Part shown: one piece after another, positions 55,901 to 63,244 of the stretch
Layout: each line of letters begins with the position of its first letter
Numbering within the stretch: the first letter of the stretch is position 1
Assembly (NCBI RefSeq): GCF_019145355.1
Contig: NZ_JAHSTY010000001.1
Span: 1,550,001-1,614,000 of the forward strand
Source of the DNA: Pseudomonas azadiae
GTDB taxonomy: Bacteria > Pseudomonadota > Gammaproteobacteria > Pseudomonadales > Pseudomonadaceae
Reading direction: 5' to 3'
Length of the DNA stretch: 64,000 bases
Translations under genes and position numbers: made by a program
Notes under the pieces: generated by a model
What the model saw: the letters and a program-made list of their open reading frames with translations, nothing else
The model's database searches: none
Told to the model about the DNA's origin: nothing

Positions 55901-57546
55901 ACGCTCACGACGAAGCTCAGCAAACCTGGCATTTGCAGCAGGACAAAGCGCAATTTATCCACCACCAGGGAGCCGAACACGCCGACGTCGAAGCCTGGCG
56001 CCTGAACCTGCCCTACTTGCAGCGCAGCAACTTTCTGACGCTGGAAAAAGCAGCGTTGGCCCCCGAGGACATCAGCCATGAAAACGTGCTGCATTGGAGC
56101 CGGGACGACGGCGAATGGGCGAATCTGTCAGTGCTCGGTGGCTTGTCCCGACAGTTCTACATGGACCCGTCCAACGCTCAAGTCCTCCCTGCGGGCAGGT
56201 CGACATTCGAGGCACTGACGGCCTACCACGAACACGCCGAGCTGGACGCAACCGCCCTGCAAGCCTTTGACCGACTCAAGGACGCCGACAACGCCTTCGA
56301 CCTGATGGCCTTGCTCCAATCGCCACAAGCCGGTTACCACATCATGGACCTGTTCCTGCCTACCGTTGCAAAGCTGCCCGCCAGCAATGACGCGAAGAAC
56401 TATTTGTGGTCTCTGCAAACCGGATTCCCGATCTATGCCAGCGGGTTTCATCACCTGCTCAGCTACCGCGAAACCCGCAGCCATGGCGAAACCCGCTTCA
56501 CCTACGATAAGTATCAATGCCTGGTCACTGAGGTGCGCTTGCCGGATGGGTGTACCACTCGCACCCTCGACATCGACTATCGCACCCTGCTGCCCACCAC
56601 TATCGAAGACCCCAATCGCAATATCCAGCAAGCGCGTTACAGCGCTTTCGGCGAACCGTACATTACCACCTTCCATGGCACCGAGCGGGGTGTCGCCACA
56701 GGTTTTCAGGCGCTTGAACGCTACGAGGCGCCGCCGGACCGAACCCCGGCCACCGCACTGGCGAACAAGGAGAGCGCTATTGGCAAGTTCGCCAGCGCCG
56801 GGTTCTGGGACCTGTTCTGCTGGATGGGGCAAATCCCCGATTCACTCCCCCACACTTCCGAGTGGCGCGCATGGGCCATCGAAGCGGGCTTTATTTTGCC
56901 CAGCGGGCATTTTTACGACCGGGCCCGCCGCTACCTGGACAATGTGCAGACCCTTAGCGTCAATGAGCAGGCGCTCAAACGCTATATTCACGCGGCACGC
57001 CGGGAACCGGTGAACACCTTGACCCTGGTGTCGGATCAGTACCCCGATACCCCGGGGCAGAGGGCGCAGATTCGCGCGACCATCACCTGCCTGGATGGCT
57101 TTGGTCGACACCTGCAAACCAAGCGGGAAGTCGAACGGGGCGCGGCCTGGTTGGTCGATGACCAAGGCCAATTGCTACTCAACCCCGACGGCACTCCCCA
57201 AGTCGCAGAAGTGCCACGGCGCTGGTGGGTGAGCCAACCCGTCGAATACAACAACAAGGGGTTGCCGGTGCGGGAATACCGATCCTATTTCGCCGACCGG
57301 TGGAGTTATATTGATGATCGGTCGATGCGCGCACACGCCCTGCACGACCAACATTTTTACGATGCCCGGGGCCGTCTTGTCAGCACCCTGCTGGCCAAAA
57401 CAATGCTGCAAGGGGATCCGCCGCAGCAACGGCCTCTGCGCCGGGAGATTTGGTATTGGCTCTGGAACAACGTGATGTTCGATGAAAACGACTTGTTCGA
57501 TGCCCCGCCAACCAAACAGCGGCAACCCCGCGAACTCAAGCGCTAG
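52978..57546 (+). CDS. tcaC: Tc toxin B component (TcB, TcaC/TcdB-like)
   Basis: A 1522-residue protein in the normal TcB size range. The N-terminal SpvB domain (MGGAIQSIGKGWAPVGTRGEAS, SPGRGYAPKLWLAYASQSGNSTFGMGW) is followed by the beta-propeller/FG-GAP-like region (LTDLTGNGKLDWVIAAP, LADLDGSGAADLLYLTYD), the TcdB middle domains and the RHS part (FDQFGNATRT-like, YDKYQCLVTEVRLPDG). With a TccC protein it forms the hollow RHS cocoon that holds the toxic C-terminal fragment and docks onto the TcA channel. Translationally coupled to tcaB by ATGA; the first tccC follows 4 bases later. Confidence 0.94.
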   Translation: MNPPPPLHIDPPALPKMGGAIQSIGKGWAPVGTRGEASQSIALPISPGRGYAPKLWLAYASQSGNSTFGMGWGLPQHEISLRTSQGTPRYDGSDQIMGPSGDVWMPERSEDGALIARQASSYRGESLGTQYQIVRHWPRVEGDHALIEHWSAPSDLAGFWLVHSSDGSLHIYGKTRESRRFNTQNPDQVGAWLLCESMDASAQHIVYEYMAETDVPAPPQLRDYRSQRYLKRVCYGNSIAFPHLYAWKENSWKNQLWHFQLVFDYAQRSTDLQVPPSYAQSQVWQTRSDPFWNYAYGFELGTRRLCRQVLMFHHFPDDLGPIPVLTQRLLLEYRQSSLGYSLLSAFHVQAYDSLGQVESRPPTEYHYNEFTLHGAQWKPLAAPDDTPELHLVDLYGEGLPGMLYRVEGAWYYREPLRDTAASDAVSYSPWQRLERTPVANSRQRWYQSLTDLTGNGKLDWVIAAPGLKGFFTLSPNREWSNFVPFEALPNELLEPSAQMADLIGTGLSDITLIGPRSVRLYANQRDAGFARGIDVPHPADSDSRDELPIFSDSQTELVAFSDLLGCASVQLVRIRSNEIKCWPSLGGGRFGDGFVWSALPFASETFNASQVLLADLDGSGAADLLYLTYDAILVFMNQAGNGYPATPSELPWPAGMRYDRSCQVSTADLYGSGRSSLIVSSPLLTPRHWHLDLNGAKPYLMNASCNNMGSSTQLIYRSSAQEWLDEKQAPRVAGSLPPVARLPLVVQLVKQLVLIDEVTENRLTQTFTYREGYHDGVEREFRGFGLLLQGDTEASEAERAQTGFSAPVLTKTWFHTGESIDRGTQGFSAHDPLVSPLKPTLLHNDQAMVTDPLLARDIARSLSGRTLRTEVSNADDLPADAVPYTVVDYRYRVSVQRPRGNNQPYAIVMPLVVETRSYQYEPQIPDDPLCQHALSLEWDQFGNATRTMTVHYPRRKVVDDAPPFSDQHQRRWWRDAHDEAQQTWHLQQDKAQFIHHQGAEHADVEAWRLNLPYLQRSNFLTLEKAALAPEDISHENVLHWSRDDGEWANLSVLGGLSRQFYMDPSNAQVLPAGRSTFEALTAYHEHAELDATALQAFDRLKDADNAFDLMALLQSPQAGYHIMDLFLPTVAKLPASNDAKNYLWSLQTGFPIYASGFHHLLSYRETRSHGETRFTYDKYQCLVTEVRLPDGCTTRTLDIDYRTLLPTTIEDPNRNIQQARYSAFGEPYITTFHGTERGVATGFQALERYEAPPDRTPATALANKESAIGKFASAGFWDLFCWMGQIPDSLPHTSEWRAWAIEAGFILPSGHFYDRARRYLDNVQTLSVNEQALKRYIHAARREPVNTLTLVSDQYPDTPGQRAQIRATITCLDGFGRHLQTKREVERGAAWLVDDQGQLLLNPDGTPQVAEVPRRWWVSQPVEYNNKGLPVREYRSYFADRWSYIDDRSMRAHALHDQHFYDARGRLVSTLLAKTMLQGDPPQQRPLRREIWYWLWNNVMFDENDLFDAPPTKQRQPRELKR

Positions 57547-57550
57547 CGCC

Positions 57551-60349
57551 ATGAACATCGCTACCCCCAGTCTCAGCGTGGTCGACAGTCGCGGCTTGAA
57601 CGTCAGGCAGGTGCAGTACTGCCGACTGCCCCATGACACGCTTAGCCAGACGCGCATTCATCGCCGACGCTTCGACGCCGCCGGGCAGTTGGCCGCGGAG
57701 CAAGACCCACGCCTACCGGCAGGCGCACCCAATCAGACCAATCGCTACAGCCTCAACGGTGCGCGCCTGCTGAGCCAGAATGTCGACGCCGGCTGGCAAC
57801 TGCACCTATTGAGTGAAGCACGGCAGGTGCTGCACCACTGGGATCAGCGCGGCAGTCATTGGCAGAACGAATACGATACGCAACTGCGCCCCGTCGCCTG
57901 CCATCAAACCGCGCGGTCCCAACCCCGCAGAACCATTGAGCGACTGGTCTACGGTGATAATTCACCACAGTCGGCCGCCCATAATCAGTGTGGGCAGGTA
58001 ATCCATCACTATGATCCAGCCGGTTTACTCAACACCCCCGACTACGCATTGACCCGCGCACCGCTGAGCCAGTCGCGCAGCTTCCTCCTGACACTGGACC
58101 CGGTGGACTGGGCTGGTGACCTCAAGGCAGCACGCAGCGCTCTGGAACCGACGCCTTATACGACCCACTGGCAATACAACGCCATGAATCAAGTGATTGT
58201 ACAAACCGATGCCAAAGGCCATCGCCAGTTCTATGCACTCAACATCGCCGGCCAGCTCAAACGCTTATCCCTGCAACTCAAGCACGCCGCTGCCGCGCGC
58301 ATCATCGTCGACGATTTGCACTACGATGCCTTGGATCGGCAGCAAGGGCATACGGCAGGCAATGGAGTAGTCAACCGTCTGACCTTCCACCCTGCCGACG
58401 GACGGATAATGCACCTGTCCTCGAAGAAAGATCATCAGCGCCTGCAGGACATGAGCTACGACTACGACCCGGTCGGCAATGTGATTGCCGTGGACGACGC
58501 TACTCAAGGCGCACGGCACATCGCCAATCGACGCGTCGAGGGCGTGCGTTACTTTACCTACGACAGTCTCAGACAATTGATCACTGCGACCGGCCTTGAA
58601 GCCGTGGGTGCCACCACCCAGCCGCAGTTGCCCACGCTCATCACACCCATTGATCTCACGCGGCGCAGCCACTATACCCGGCATTACACCTATGACAACG
58701 GCGGTAACCTTATCAAGCTGGTGCACACCAGCCCGGTCGCCGGGCAGGGTCACACCTGTGTCACCACGATCGACCCGGCCAGCAATCGCGCCGTCAGTTG
58801 GACGCGAGGTGATGCGCCGGCAAACGCATTCGACTATGACGCCGGCGGTAATGTGCAAACACTGCAACCCGGCGTCCACCCCTTGCTCTGGACCCCCCGC
58901 GACCAGCTTCACCGCGTTACCCTGCTGCAACGCCCGCAAGGCGAAGATGATTTTGAACAGTACGACTATGACAGCCAGGGAATGCGCTTGCGCAAATGGC
59001 ACAGTGCTCAGGCTGCATCCAGCACCCGCCTGCACAAACAGCACTACGTGCCTGACCTCGAAGTGCACACTGAGCAAGGCCACGAAGTACTGCATGTGAT
59101 CACCCTGCAGGCAGGCACCAGCCAGGTGCGCTGCCTGCATTGGCCGCAAGTACCACCCGCCGGAGTCGAACAGGATGCCTTGCGCTTTAGCCTCACTGAC
59201 CATCAGGAGTCCTGCCTGATCGAATTGGACGGTGCCGCGCAGTTGATCAGCCACGAGGACTATTACCCTTATGGCGGAACGGCCTGCTGGGCCGCACGCT
59301 CCGAGGTAGACGCCAACGGCAAGACGCACCGCCACAACGGCAAGCAGCGTGACCGCAGTGGCCTCTACTACTACGGTGCGCGCTATTACGCACCCTGGCT
59401 GAGTTGCTGGATAAGCCCGGACCCCGGCGGCACGGCAGATGGGCCCAACCTGTATTGCATGGTGCACAACAATCCGATCAACAACGTCGACAAACAAGGG
59501 TTGAATACCGACTTCGCCTATTTGATCGGCGGCGCAACGACGTTATTAGGGGCGGGGCTGGCAGCAGCGGCACTCGCCTACTTCAAACAGGCAGCGCCAG
59601 CAGCGCAGGAACGCGCGCTCCCCTCGTTGGACTTTGACCTGCACCCCGATGAACTGAAACGCCTTCAAGCATTCAGTAAAAAATTAACCAGCGCCGAGAC
59701 GCTGCAAGTGCGAAAACTGACCGATGGCTCGGTACTCGCTTACGTGCCTAAAAACCTGCAACACGCCACTGACTTGTCCAACGCCAACGACGCCAGATTG
59801 CAAAAACAAGTCGCCAACGGGCTGCCGTCCATCAGACTGCGCGACGCGCCTCCACCGCCCAGCAAAAAAATCGCCGCCCCGGTCGCCTACTCGCCGTTTG
59901 AGGTCGGCGCGACGACGACAGTTTCGCGCAAGAAAGCCGAACGCATCGCCGCCGTGGAGGAAGTGGTACAACCGACCGCAAACAGCACCACCAGCGGCCC
60001 AAGGGGGGCCAACATCAACACTGACCAGTTTTTTCTCAGCCCGCACTTCCTTGAGTTGGACGAGACCCAACGCGGCAAAATCACCGACGCGCTCGAGGCA
60101 TTCGCAGGTTCGCTATCGGCTGCTGGCTACCATAAATACGCTCACGATACCGAACAGGATCAAAACATCGCCCACGTGCCCGGCAAACAGAGAACGCTAC
60201 GCGCCATTCATACACTGGACATCACATCTTTTGAAGGCACCGCTGGCGGACGTGGTGACTGGCGCCTCGTCATGTACCAGATCGACGGAGTGTTTTTCCC
60301 GCAGCGCATGGACCGGCATCGAGATATCCTTGCCCGCGCGAGGAGATAG
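57551..60349 (+). CDS. tccC: Tc toxin C component 1 (TccC) with RelE/ParE-like C-terminal end
   Basis: A 932-residue protein. The RHS core (residues about 1-650) has the TccC start TPSLSVVDSRGLNVRQVQY, many YD-type repeats and the conserved core end (RDRSGLYYYGARYYAP, WISPDPGG...GPNLYCMVHNNP, VDKQG at 646-650), after which TccC proteins cut themselves. The remaining 282 residues are the variable toxin: a hydrophobic stretch (about 657-680), a Lys-rich middle and an end reading TLDITSFEGTAGG, then GDWRLVMYQIDGVFFPQRMDRHRDI, which resembles the last strands of RelE/ParE-type RNases (inference). The start lacks a strong ribosome binding site and may depend on coupling with tcaC. Confidence 0.9.
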   Translation: MNIATPSLSVVDSRGLNVRQVQYCRLPHDTLSQTRIHRRRFDAAGQLAAEQDPRLPAGAPNQTNRYSLNGARLLSQNVDAGWQLHLLSEARQVLHHWDQRGSHWQNEYDTQLRPVACHQTARSQPRRTIERLVYGDNSPQSAAHNQCGQVIHHYDPAGLLNTPDYALTRAPLSQSRSFLLTLDPVDWAGDLKAARSALEPTPYTTHWQYNAMNQVIVQTDAKGHRQFYALNIAGQLKRLSLQLKHAAAARIIVDDLHYDALDRQQGHTAGNGVVNRLTFHPADGRIMHLSSKKDHQRLQDMSYDYDPVGNVIAVDDATQGARHIANRRVEGVRYFTYDSLRQLITATGLEAVGATTQPQLPTLITPIDLTRRSHYTRHYTYDNGGNLIKLVHTSPVAGQGHTCVTTIDPASNRAVSWTRGDAPANAFDYDAGGNVQTLQPGVHPLLWTPRDQLHRVTLLQRPQGEDDFEQYDYDSQGMRLRKWHSAQAASSTRLHKQHYVPDLEVHTEQGHEVLHVITLQAGTSQVRCLHWPQVPPAGVEQDALRFSLTDHQESCLIELDGAAQLISHEDYYPYGGTACWAARSEVDANGKTHRHNGKQRDRSGLYYYGARYYAPWLSCWISPDPGGTADGPNLYCMVHNNPINNVDKQGLNTDFAYLIGGATTLLGAGLAAAALAYFKQAAPAAQERALPSLDFDLHPDELKRLQAFSKKLTSAETLQVRKLTDGSVLAYVPKNLQHATDLSNANDARLQKQVANGLPSIRLRDAPPPPSKKIAAPVAYSPFEVGATTTVSRKKAERIAAVEEVVQPTANSTTSGPRGANINTDQFFLSPHFLELDETQRGKITDALEAFAGSLSAAGYHKYAHDTEQDQNIAHVPGKQRTLRAIHTLDITSFEGTAGGRGDWRLVMYQIDGVFFPQRMDRHRDILARARR

Positions 60350-60353
60350 CGCC

Positions 60354-63197
60354 ATGGGCGATTCCCTCGATACGCATACCCCTACGCTCAGAGTGAGCGA
60401 CAGCCGTGGTTTGGTGGTGAGGGAAGTCGCTTACCTGCGAAGCGTTACGAGCGAGGCGCCGTTACCCCTGTCCACCCGTCAGGTCTTCGATGCGGCGGGC
60501 AATGCATTGGAGCAGTGGGATGCGCGCGTGACAACATCCCAACCTGATCTGACCAGCACCTTCAGTCTGTCGGGCCGGACGTTGTTCACCGACCATGTCG
60601 ACGCCGGGTGGCGCGCCGAACTCTACGCAGACACAGGACAGGTCATCTGCCGATGGGATCAGCGAGGCAGTCGGCAAACCATCGACTATGACTCACTGGG
60701 ACGTGCGATTGCACACCATGAGCAACGCTGCACCGCCCCCGCCGCCCTCACCGTCGAGCGGCAGTTTTATGCTGACGGTTCAAGCCAATTCGCCCAACAC
60801 AACCAGTGCGGCCAACGCGTGCGCCATCTTGATCCGGCAGGCAGCCTGGAGGTCAGCGAGTACGCACTGGACAGCGCCGTGTTGCAGGAACAGCGGCGCT
60901 ACCTCAACACGCTGGATATGCCCGATTGGCCCGCAAGCCTGGAACAGCAGGAAGCCATGCTCGAACCCGGACGCTACGAAACCCAGTGGGGTTATAACGC
61001 GACAGGAGATCAAATTGAGCAGACCAATGCTCGACACTATCAGCAACGCAGCCGTCTGAATGTAGCCGGACAACTTGCCGGGCTTCAGCTCATTGCGCCA
61101 GGGGACGCCGCGCAAACGTTGGTGCAGACTCTCGACTACGCCGCGAACGGGCAGGTGCAAACCCAGATCGCCGGCAATGGCGTGGTCACATCCTGGCGGT
61201 TCGACCCGGCCAACGGACGCCGCACCGAACAACGCTCAGTCAAAGGCTCTGTGCGCCATCAATGCCTGACTTACGATTATGACCCGGTCGGCAATGTCAT
61301 CCGCGTAACGGACTCGGCACAGGCCAGCGAGTTTTTCTCGGGCCAACGCGTCGAGCCGATACGTACGTTTGCCTACAACACCCGCTACCAACTGATCCGC
61401 GCGACCGGTTACGAAAGCACCGGTGCTGGCGCGCAACCGCAGTTGCCTGACTTGATCCCGCTGAGCGACCGCAACCGCCTGCGCAATTACACACAGACCT
61501 ACGCCTACGATCAGGGTGAAAACCTGACCAGCCTGGTTCATCACAGTGCAACCAGCGGCCAGGGTTACACGCTCACCATGACCATCGCCCCCCTCAGTAA
61601 TCGCTGCCTGAGTTGGGCCAAGGGCGCGGCGCTTCGCACAACGACCTTCAGCTACGATGCAGACGGCAATCTGCAAATGCTGTACCCCGGTGCGCAGAAG
61701 CTGGCGTGGACGCCGCGCAATCAGTTGCAAAGCGTGGTGCTGGTCAGTCGTAAAAATGCAGTCAATGACGACGAGCGCTACGCCTACTGCGCCCAGGGCA
61801 ATCGTGTGCGCAAGGTACACAGTGCATGGAGCGCAACGCTGATGCACGTCCAAGAAACACGTTATTTGCCAGGCCTGGATATCAAGGCAGTGGGGGGTGA
61901 CGAACAATGCCACGTCACCAGCCTGCAAACGCCTGCCGGCCCGATCCGTTTTTTGCACTGGGTGCAGGCGCTCCCCCACGGCGTCGAAAACAACCCGTTG
62001 CGTTACGGCCTGCACGACCACCTGGGTTCGACTGCACTGGAGCTTTCGGGCGATGCCACAGTCATCACCCATGAAGGCTACTACCCGTTTGGCGGCACGG
62101 CCTGGTGGGCAGCGGTTTCCCAAGTACAGGCCGACTGCAAAACCATTCGCTATTCGAACAAGGAGCGCGACCACAGCGGCCTGTACTATTTTGGGGCCAG
62201 ATACTACGCGCCATGGCTGATGCGTTGGATCAGCCCTGATCCGGCAGGGTCTGTGGATGGACTCAACCTCTATGCCATGCTCAGAAACAATCCAATGAGT
62301 TATGTGGACCCCACCGGCCTGGCCAGAAGCCGCCTGGACTACCTGGATCTTGCCGCTGGGCCGGCGCCGGATAGGGTCAGGGAAAGCGCACTGGCGGCGA
62401 ACAGCTCGCTGGCGGACCATTTCGATACATTCATAGAAGCCACGGATCACATGATGCGCACCGCTGAAAGTTTCGCGGCACACACACGCGGCTTGGGCGG
62501 GGCACAAAGGCGCAAAGTCATCGCTGAGAACAACCTCGATCCCAAATCCGATCTGGAATTGCTAAAACCCAAACTGGCGCATGCAGGCTATACCGCGAGT
62601 GGACATACGCTAGCGCAAAACCACTTTTACAATTTCCCGGTCAAATCCGTCGGTTTCCCTGGCACCGAATATGTTCGCGCCATGAACGACAAGGAAGTAG
62701 CGACGCGCTCAGCCATGCGTAAAAGCATGCCAATACCCGGATTCAAAGGCGCACCAGCACTGCCGATCACCCTCAGCCAGGCCCATCCCCATGTCGAGGT
62801 TACTGACTTGGACGCAATGATCGGCGCAGTCAAGAACGTGTATGGCCAAAATCACGTGCAGATGCATCCCTTCACCGAGCAGCGCATAAGAGCCCACGTC
62901 AAGGACAGCCACTACTTACTTCCCTACCGAGCGGGAATACCGGGAACCCACGCCGAAGTGCTGGCACAGAACGACCTGCTGCATCGCTTGGACGCCAGCG
63001 GCCTAGGCATCGCCACCGCGATGCGCGATGCCGCTATGTACACAGTGAGGATCACGCCACCCAATCGTGAGTTTCCCTCCTGCGATCACTGCAGTGGGAT
63101 CGTATCTCCACTGATTCATGTCATCACGGGTCTGACCGAGGTTAATCGCCTGACCACAGCGCCCATTGCATCAAGAATCAGACGGCTTTCAATCTGA
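60354..63197 (+). CDS. tccC: Tc toxin C component 2 (TccC) with YwqJ-like deaminase C-terminal end
   Basis: A 947-residue paralogue of the preceding gene. RHS core about residues 1-655 (TPTLRVSDSRGLVVREVAY, RDHSGLYYFGARYYAP, WISPDPAGSVDGLNLYAM, VDPTGL). The 290-residue tail is unrelated to that of TccC1: a helical linker (FIEATDHMMRTAESFAAHTRG), then a deaminase-type zinc site, HAE at 866-868 and CDHC at 910-913, with the spacing and surrounding strands (YTVRI) of YwqJ-type toxin deaminases. It should deaminate a base in nucleic acid or a nucleotide in the target cell. AGGAG lies 8 bases before the ATG, unlike TccC1. Confidence 0.92.
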   Translation: MGDSLDTHTPTLRVSDSRGLVVREVAYLRSVTSEAPLPLSTRQVFDAAGNALEQWDARVTTSQPDLTSTFSLSGRTLFTDHVDAGWRAELYADTGQVICRWDQRGSRQTIDYDSLGRAIAHHEQRCTAPAALTVERQFYADGSSQFAQHNQCGQRVRHLDPAGSLEVSEYALDSAVLQEQRRYLNTLDMPDWPASLEQQEAMLEPGRYETQWGYNATGDQIEQTNARHYQQRSRLNVAGQLAGLQLIAPGDAAQTLVQTLDYAANGQVQTQIAGNGVVTSWRFDPANGRRTEQRSVKGSVRHQCLTYDYDPVGNVIRVTDSAQASEFFSGQRVEPIRTFAYNTRYQLIRATGYESTGAGAQPQLPDLIPLSDRNRLRNYTQTYAYDQGENLTSLVHHSATSGQGYTLTMTIAPLSNRCLSWAKGAALRTTTFSYDADGNLQMLYPGAQKLAWTPRNQLQSVVLVSRKNAVNDDERYAYCAQGNRVRKVHSAWSATLMHVQETRYLPGLDIKAVGGDEQCHVTSLQTPAGPIRFLHWVQALPHGVENNPLRYGLHDHLGSTALELSGDATVITHEGYYPFGGTAWWAAVSQVQADCKTIRYSNKERDHSGLYYFGARYYAPWLMRWISPDPAGSVDGLNLYAMLRNNPMSYVDPTGLARSRLDYLDLAAGPAPDRVRESALAANSSLADHFDTFIEATDHMMRTAESFAAHTRGLGGAQRRKVIAENNLDPKSDLELLKPKLAHAGYTASGHTLAQNHFYNFPVKSVGFPGTEYVRAMNDKEVATRSAMRKSMPIPGFKGAPALPITLSQAHPHVEVTDLDAMIGAVKNVYGQNHVQMHPFTEQRIRAHVKDSHYLLPYRAGIPGTHAEVLAQNDLLHRLDASGLGIATAMRDAAMYTVRITPPNREFPSCDHCSGIVSPLIHVITGLTEVNRLTTAPIASRIRRLSI

Positions 63198-63244
63198 TAA
63201 GCCCATGCTATGGTGCGAGCCCATTTCCCGCTCTGCGCCCTAGC

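Noticed and set aside
57482..57550. Longer start for the first tccC at 57482
   Set aside because: The extension lies inside tcaC in another frame and does not match the conserved TccC N-terminus, which begins at 57551.
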